A DNA stretch of 64,000 nt from Noviherbaspirillum cavernae. GTDB taxonomy: Bacteria > Pseudomonadota > Gammaproteobacteria > Burkholderiales > Burkholderiaceae_D. A program made the position numbers and the translations under genes. The notes under the pieces are model-generated. The model saw nothing but the letters and a program-made list of their open reading frames with translations. It did no database searches and was not told the DNA's origin. Numbering within the stretch: the first letter of the stretch is position 1; every line of letters starts with the position of its first letter. The stretch covers positions 434,001-498,000 of the forward strand of contig NZ_QYUN01000002.1 in assembly GCF_003590875.1 (NCBI RefSeq), written 5' to 3'. Of this stretch, positions 59,390 through 64,000 are shown piece by piece.

Positions 59390-61777
59390 ATGTCCAACTT
59401 CATCGTCAAAAAAGTCGCCGTGCTCGGCGCAGGCGTGATGGGTGCGCAGATCGCCGCCCACTGCGTGAATGCAAAAGTGCCCGTCGTGCTGTTCGACCTG
59501 CCTGCCAAGGAAGGTCCGAAGAACGGCATCGTCTTGCGTGCCATCGACAACCTGAAAAAGCTCAGCCCTGCGCCGCTCGGTAACAAGGATGACGCCGCGC
59601 TGATCGAAGTCGCCAACTACGAAGACAATCTCGATGTATTGAAAGGCTGCGACCTGATCATCGAGGCGATTGCCGAGCGAATGGACTGGAAGCACGACCT
59701 GTACAAGAAAGTCGCGCCGCACATCGCGCCGAACGCGATCTTCGCTTCCAACACCTCCGGCCTGTCGATCACGGCATTGTCCGAAGGCTTCGACGTCGAC
59801 CTGCAGGCGCGCTTCTGCGGCGTGCACTTCTTCAATCCGCCGCGCTACATGCATCTGGTGGAATTGATCCCGACCGTCTCGACCCGCCCGGAAATTCTCG
59901 ATCAGCTCGAAGGCTTCCTCACCACGACGCTGGGCAAAGGCGTGGTGCGTGCAAAAGATACGCCGAACTTCATCGCCAACCGTGTCGGCATCTTCGGCAT
60001 GCTGGCAACCATTCATGAAGCGGAAAAATTCGGCCTGTCCTATGACGTGGTCGATGACCTGACCGGTGCCAAGCTGGGGCGCGCGAAGTCCGGCACATTC
60101 CGCACGGCGGACGTGGTCGGCCTCGACACGATGGGCCACGTGATCAAGACCATGCAGGACAATCTGCAGAACGATCCGTTCTTCCCCGTCTACAAGACGC
60201 CGGATACGCTGGCGAAACTGATTGGTGCGGGTGCGCTCGGACAGAAAGCCGGCGGCGGTTTCTACAAGAAAGTCGGCAAGGACATTCAGCGCTTCGATCC
60301 GGCCACCGGCACGTATGTCGCCGCCGGCAAGAAAGCGGACGACATCATCGCTCGCATCCTGAAGGAAAAAGACCCGGCCAAGCGCATGAAGGCGCTGCGC
60401 GATTCGACCAATCCGCAGGCGCAATTCCTGTGGGCGATCTTCCGCGATGCATTCCACTACATCGCCGTGCATCTCGAATCCATCGCCGACAATGCGCGCG
60501 ATATCGATTTCGCGTTGCGCTGGGGCTTCGGCTGGAAGACCGGCCCGTTCGAAAACTGGCAAGCCGCCGGCTGGCAGCAGGTGGCGACATGGGTGCAGGA
60601 AGACATCGAAGCGGGCAAGGCATTGTGCAACGCGCCGCTGCCGCAATGGGTGTTCGACGGCCGCGATGCCGTGCATACGCCGGACGGTTCGTGGTCGCCG
60701 GCGAAGAAGTCCTATGTGCCGCGCTCCGATCTGCCGGTATATCAGCGTCAGGCATTCCGCGCTGCCGTGCTCGGCGATAACGTCGCAAACGGCGCGACTG
60801 CAGGCACGACCATTCTTGAAGACGAGTCCGTGCGCATCTGGCATCAGAACGACGACGTGCTGATTCTGTCGCTCAAGACCAAGATGGGCGTGATCGGCCA
60901 GGGCGTGATCAACGGTCTGGCAAAGGCGATCGACGAAGCGGAAAAGAATTTCAAGGGGCTCGTGCTCTGGAACGCCAATGCGGCCGACGGCGGTGCATTC
61001 TCGGCCGGTGCCGACCTGCAATCCATGCTGCCGGTGTTCATGTCCGGCGGCGTGAAGGCGATCGAGCCGGAAGTTGCGAAACTGCAGAATGCGCTGCAGG
61101 GACTCAAGTATGCGAACGTGCCGGTCGTGGCTGCGGTTGCCGGCCTCGCACTGGGCGGCGGTTGCGAGCTGATGCTGCACGCGGCCAAGCGCGTGGCATC
61201 GATCGAGTCCTACATCGGCCTGGTCGAAGTCGGCGTCGGCCTCGTGCCGGCAGGCGGCGGCCTGAAGGAGGCTGCAGTGCGCGCCGCCAACGACGCGAAG
61301 GGCAACGACATCCTGCAATTCCTGAAGGTCTACTTCACCAACGCGGCCACTGCCGCGGTGTCGAAGTCGGCGCTGGAAGCGCAGCAGATGGGCTACCTGA
61401 AGCCGACCGACACCATCGTGTTCAATCCCTACGAATTGCTGCATGTCGCCAAGGTGGAAGCACGCGCGCTGTTCGACGCCGGCTATCGCGCCCCGCAGCG
61501 CAAGCTGGTGCCGGTCACCGGCCGCTACGGTCTGGCGACCATCAAGGCGCAACTGGTCAACATGCGCGATGGCGGCTTCATCTCGGCGCACGACTTCAAG
61601 ATCGCTTCGCTGATCGCCGAGATCGTCAGTGGCGGCGACATCGAGCAAGGCAGCCTGGTCAACGAGCAATGGCTGCTCGACCTCGAGCGCAAGGCTTTCA
61701 TGGAGCTGCTGAACAATCCGAAAACGCAAGAGCGCATCATGGGCATGATGCAGACCGGCAAACCCGTCCGCAACTAA
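59390..61777 (+). CDS. 3-hydroxyacyl-CoA dehydrogenase/enoyl-CoA hydratase (FadN-like domain order)
   Basis: A 795-residue fusion with the dehydrogenase first (NAD motif 'VLGAGVMGAQIA' at 10-21; 'HFFNPPRYMHLVE' at about 145) and the enoyl-CoA hydratase domain last (from about 475, with 'SAGADLQSM' and 'GLALGGGCELMLHAAKRV'). This is the reverse of E. coli FadB, and matches B. subtilis FadN. It does the hydration and oxidation steps of beta-oxidation. It is 18 bases before the thiolase gene. Confidence 0.94.
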   Translation: MSNFIVKKVAVLGAGVMGAQIAAHCVNAKVPVVLFDLPAKEGPKNGIVLRAIDNLKKLSPAPLGNKDDAALIEVANYEDNLDVLKGCDLIIEAIAERMDWKHDLYKKVAPHIAPNAIFASNTSGLSITALSEGFDVDLQARFCGVHFFNPPRYMHLVELIPTVSTRPEILDQLEGFLTTTLGKGVVRAKDTPNFIANRVGIFGMLATIHEAEKFGLSYDVVDDLTGAKLGRAKSGTFRTADVVGLDTMGHVIKTMQDNLQNDPFFPVYKTPDTLAKLIGAGALGQKAGGGFYKKVGKDIQRFDPATGTYVAAGKKADDIIARILKEKDPAKRMKALRDSTNPQAQFLWAIFRDAFHYIAVHLESIADNARDIDFALRWGFGWKTGPFENWQAAGWQQVATWVQEDIEAGKALCNAPLPQWVFDGRDAVHTPDGSWSPAKKSYVPRSDLPVYQRQAFRAAVLGDNVANGATAGTTILEDESVRIWHQNDDVLILSLKTKMGVIGQGVINGLAKAIDEAEKNFKGLVLWNANAADGGAFSAGADLQSMLPVFMSGGVKAIEPEVAKLQNALQGLKYANVPVVAAVAGLALGGGCELMLHAAKRVASIESYIGLVEVGVGLVPAGGGLKEAAVRAANDAKGNDILQFLKVYFTNAATAAVSKSALEAQQMGYLKPTDTIVFNPYELLHVAKVEARALFDAGYRAPQRKLVPVTGRYGLATIKAQLVNMRDGGFISAHDFKIASLIAEIVSGGDIEQGSLVNEQWLLDLERKAFMELLNNPKTQERIMGMMQTGKPVRN

Positions 61778-61795
61778 CCGGACCAGGAGCAGAAA

Positions 61796-62992
61796 ATGAC
61801 CAAACAACTTCAAGACGCTTACATCGTTGCCGCTACTCGCACCCCGATCGGCAAGGCGCCGCGCGGCATGTTCAAGAATGTTCGTCCGGACGACCTTCTG
61901 GTGCGCGCGATCCAGTCCGCTGTGTCGCAAGTGCCGAACCTCGATCCGAATCTGATCGAAGACGCGATTGTCGGCTGTTCCTTCCCGGAAGCGGAGCAGG
62001 GCTTGAACCTCGCCCGCATGGCGGTGCTGCTGGCAGGCCTGCCGAAGTCGATCGGCGGTGTGACCGTCAACCGCTATTGCGCATCCGGCATCACGGCGGT
62101 GGCGATGGCAGCAGACCGCATCCGCGTCGGCCAGGCCGATGTGATGATCGCCGCCGGTGCCGAGTCGATGTCGATGGTGCCGATGATGGGACACCATCCA
62201 TCGATGAACATGGGCATCTTCAAGGATGAAAACATCGGCATGGCCTACGGCATGGGACTGACTGCCGAGAAGGTCGCGCAGCAGTGGAAGGTGTCGCGCG
62301 AAGCGCAGGACCAGTTCTCTCTGGAATCGCACCGCAAAGCCATTGCCGCGCAAGAGGCCGGCGAATTCAACGATGAAACGACATCGGTCGAGATCGTCGA
62401 ACGCTTCCCCAATCTGGCAACCGGCCAGGTCGATATCAAGACCCGTACCGTCAACAGGGATGAAGGTGCGCGCCCCGATACCAGCCTCGAAGGCTTGGCG
62501 AAACTCAAACCCGTGTTCGCCGCCAAGGGCAGCGTCACGGCAGGTAACAGCTCGCAGACTTCCGATGGCGCAGGCGCATTGATCCTGGTCAGCGAAAAAA
62601 TCCTGAAGCAATTCAATCTGACGCCGTTGGCGAAATTCTCCTCGTTCGCGGTGCGCGGCGTGCCGCCGGAAATCATGGGCATCGGTCCGAAGGAAGCGAT
62701 TCCTGCCGCCTGCCGCGCCGCCGGTATCACGCAGGATCAGATCGACTGGTTCGAACTGAACGAAGCGTTCGCCGCGCAATCGCTGGCAGTGATCCAGGAC
62801 CTCGGACTCGACCCGGCCAAGGTCAATCCGATGGGCGGTGCGATCGCGCTCGGTCATCCGCTCGGCGCAACCGGCGCGATTCGTGCCGCCACCGTCGTGC
62901 ACGCGCTGCGCCGCAAGAATCTGAAGTACGGCATGGTGACGATGTGCGTCGGCACCGGCATGGGCGCGGCGGGTATTTTCGAGCGCATGTAA
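61796..62992 (+). CDS. acetyl-CoA C-acyltransferase (thiolase, FadA-type)
   Basis: A 398-residue thiolase with the nucleophile Cys in 'VNRYCASGITAV' (about 87-98), 'NEAFAAQSLAV', the His in 'GHPLGATGAI' (about 350-359) and the C-terminal Cys in 'MCVGTGMGAAGIFE'. It cleaves 3-ketoacyl-CoA in the last step of beta-oxidation, following the dehydrogenase/hydratase gene in one operon. Confidence 0.95.
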   Translation: MTKQLQDAYIVAATRTPIGKAPRGMFKNVRPDDLLVRAIQSAVSQVPNLDPNLIEDAIVGCSFPEAEQGLNLARMAVLLAGLPKSIGGVTVNRYCASGITAVAMAADRIRVGQADVMIAAGAESMSMVPMMGHHPSMNMGIFKDENIGMAYGMGLTAEKVAQQWKVSREAQDQFSLESHRKAIAAQEAGEFNDETTSVEIVERFPNLATGQVDIKTRTVNRDEGARPDTSLEGLAKLKPVFAAKGSVTAGNSSQTSDGAGALILVSEKILKQFNLTPLAKFSSFAVRGVPPEIMGIGPKEAIPAACRAAGITQDQIDWFELNEAFAAQSLAVIQDLGLDPAKVNPMGGAIALGHPLGATGAIRAATVVHALRRKNLKYGMVTMCVGTGMGAAGIFERM

Positions 62993-63019
62993 ACAAAAGC
63001 AGGCTTGCTCTGGAAATTC

Positions 63020-63056
63020 AAAAAACCGTACGGCCACAAGCTGTGCGGTTTTTTTG
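63020..63056 (+). terminator. intrinsic terminator of the beta-oxidation operon
   Basis: A long stem beginning AAAAAACCG (ending near 63028) and closing with CGGTTTTTTT (63046-63055), with an inner paired part and a CACAA loop. It lies about 28 bases after the thiolase stop. Confidence 0.85.
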
Positions 63057-63069
63057 TTTGGAGGAGGAC

Positions 63070-63984
63070 ATGGAGACAATCAGATTCAACACGAGCGACG
63101 GCGCAACGCTGACCGGCACGCGCTTCGCTCCGCAAGGCAAGGCGAAAGCCGTCGTCGTGCTGCCCGCTGCGATGGGCGTCAAACAGGACTTCTACATCCC
63201 GTTCGCGCAGTTCCTCGCCGAGCAGGGCATGGCGGTGCTGACCTTCGACTATCGCGGCATGGGGCAATCGACGCCACCCGAATACCGGCATTCGCTGCGC
63301 GGCTTCAAGGCCGACCTGTACGACTGGGGCGAGCGCGATTACAACGCCGCGCTGCATGCTGCGAAAGGATGGCAACCCGATGTGCCGCTCTTTATCGTCG
63401 GCCATTCTCTCGGCGGCCAGTTGCCGGGCCTGCTGCATGACACGCAACTGATCGACGGCATCCTCACCGTTGCCGCCGGCAGCGGCTACTGGCGCGACAA
63501 CGCGCCGCAGTTGAGGCGCTTCGTCTGGTTCCTGTGGTATTTCGCGGTGCCGGTGTACACGCGGCTGTTCGGCTACTTCCCCGGCAGGCGCGTGCGCAAG
63601 ATCGGTGATCTGCCCAGGGGGGTGATCTACCAATGGGCGCGCTGGTGCAAGAGTCCGCACTACATGGTGGACGACAGCGGCAAGCCGCTGCGCGCCGGCT
63701 TCGAGCGCATCAGCGTGCCGCTGCTCAGCATGAGCTTCACCGACGACGAGATGATGAGCCGGCGCAGCATCGACAGCCTGCACGACTGCTACAAGAACGC
63801 GCCGATGGAGCGCCGCTACATCAGGCCTGCCGACGTGAACGCCAAACGCATCGGCCACTTCGGCTTCTTCCGCCCGCAATTCAAGACCACGTTGTGGCAG
63901 CAGGCGCTGGATTGGCTCGATCAACACGCGAGAATCGAACATCCCGCACAATCTGAACAATCGGCGACTCGCAGCATCGCCTGA
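63070..63984 (+). CDS. alpha/beta hydrolase (serine hydrolase)
   Basis: A 304-residue alpha/beta hydrolase. The start at 63070 has a strong GGAGGAGG site; upstream in-frame sequence runs through the terminator. The nucleophile elbow is 'GHSLGG' (about 116-121). 'FDYRGMGQSTPPEYR' follows the third strand, and 'GHFGFFRPQF' near the end holds the catalytic His. The substrate is unknown. It is downstream of the beta-oxidation terminator, so it probably has its own promoter or depends on read-through. Confidence 0.87.
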   Translation: METIRFNTSDGATLTGTRFAPQGKAKAVVVLPAAMGVKQDFYIPFAQFLAEQGMAVLTFDYRGMGQSTPPEYRHSLRGFKADLYDWGERDYNAALHAAKGWQPDVPLFIVGHSLGGQLPGLLHDTQLIDGILTVAAGSGYWRDNAPQLRRFVWFLWYFAVPVYTRLFGYFPGRRVRKIGDLPRGVIYQWARWCKSPHYMVDDSGKPLRAGFERISVPLLSMSFTDDEMMSRRSIDSLHDCYKNAPMERRYIRPADVNAKRIGHFGFFRPQFKTTLWQQALDWLDQHARIEHPAQSEQSATRSIA

Positions 63985-64000
63985 CGATCAACATACATTT

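Noticed and set aside
59333..63079. A very long open frame (about 1250 codons) on the minus strand, opposite the beta-oxidation genes
   Set aside because: It lies across two well-supported plus-strand genes with intact catalytic motifs. Long antisense frames are expected in GC-rich coding DNA, and its protein has the His/Arg/Asp-rich look of a shadow frame.

Overview
The window is about 64 kb of GC-rich chromosome (roughly 60% G+C by eye). Its gene content and order point to a betaproteobacterium of the Burkholderiales, most like Oxalobacteraceae (Herminiimonas, Herbaspirillum or Noviherbaspirillum type). The main clues are ispE-tRNA-Gln-prs-rplY-pth-ychF, the mutM/mutY and ptsN-hprK-rapZ groups, and ubiE-ubiJ-ubiB. 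No insertion sequence, prophage, integron or CRISPR array is visible. Most of the window is core chromosome, with accessory insertions between about 39.4 and 56 kb.

Region by region. 0-3 kb (+): the end of one M16 peptidase and a second, zinc-site-less M16 protein, then rsmD, coaD and a YfhL-type ferredoxin. 3.1-13 kb (mostly -): a MOSC protein, a small exported protein, ychF, a patatin-like protein, pth, rplY/ctc, prs, tRNA-Gln(TTG), ispE, lolB and a TPR lipoprotein. 13-17 kb (+): mutM, a dynamin-like GTPase and mutY. 17-24 kb (-): a GGDEF cyclase, a LON-domain protein, rapZ, hprK, ptsN, queF and ilvA. 24-37 kb (+): a YqaA-like membrane protein, a 1333-residue flavin/iron-sulfur oxidoreductase, a HIT protein, a DUF971 protein, ubiE, a Tim44-like membrane protein, ubiJ, ubiB, a TPMT-like methyltransferase, an Na+/solute symporter, a FmdB zinc ribbon and a DUF502 protein. 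37-44 kb (+): aspS, a repeat-containing lipoprotein, nudB, an EEP-family hydrolase and clsB. 44-49 kb: an AzgA-type purine permease, two GNAT acetyltransferases, and a LysR regulator divergent from a DMT exporter. 49-56 kb (+): a LysR regulator, an ABC importer, an FAD amine-oxidase-like enzyme, RidA and an MFS transporter. 56-64 kb (+): an Hsp15-like S4 protein, a TetR regulator, a beta-oxidation set (acyl-CoA dehydrogenase, two-domain FadN/FadB-type enzyme, thiolase) and an alpha/beta hydrolase.

Functional links. prs, pth, rplY, ychF, tRNA-Gln, aspS and rsmD serve nucleotide supply and translation. ubiE/J/B serve ubiquinone synthesis. ptsN-hprK-rapZ form a nitrogen-PTS/regulatory unit. The TetR-acyl-CoA dehydrogenase-FadN/FadA-type genes form a fatty-acid degradation unit. 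The LysR-ABC-FAD oxidase-RidA unit looks like a pathway for uptake and oxidative deamination of an amine whose identity cannot be read from sequence.

The most interesting items are the dynamin-like GTPase packed between two 8-oxoguanine repair glycosylases, the LysR-ABC-oxidase-RidA unit, a lipoprotein with eight tandem 51-52-residue repeats flanked by near-duplicate terminator regions, and a nested palindromic element inside the beta-oxidation cluster. All function calls are from reading the sequence; no database search was run.
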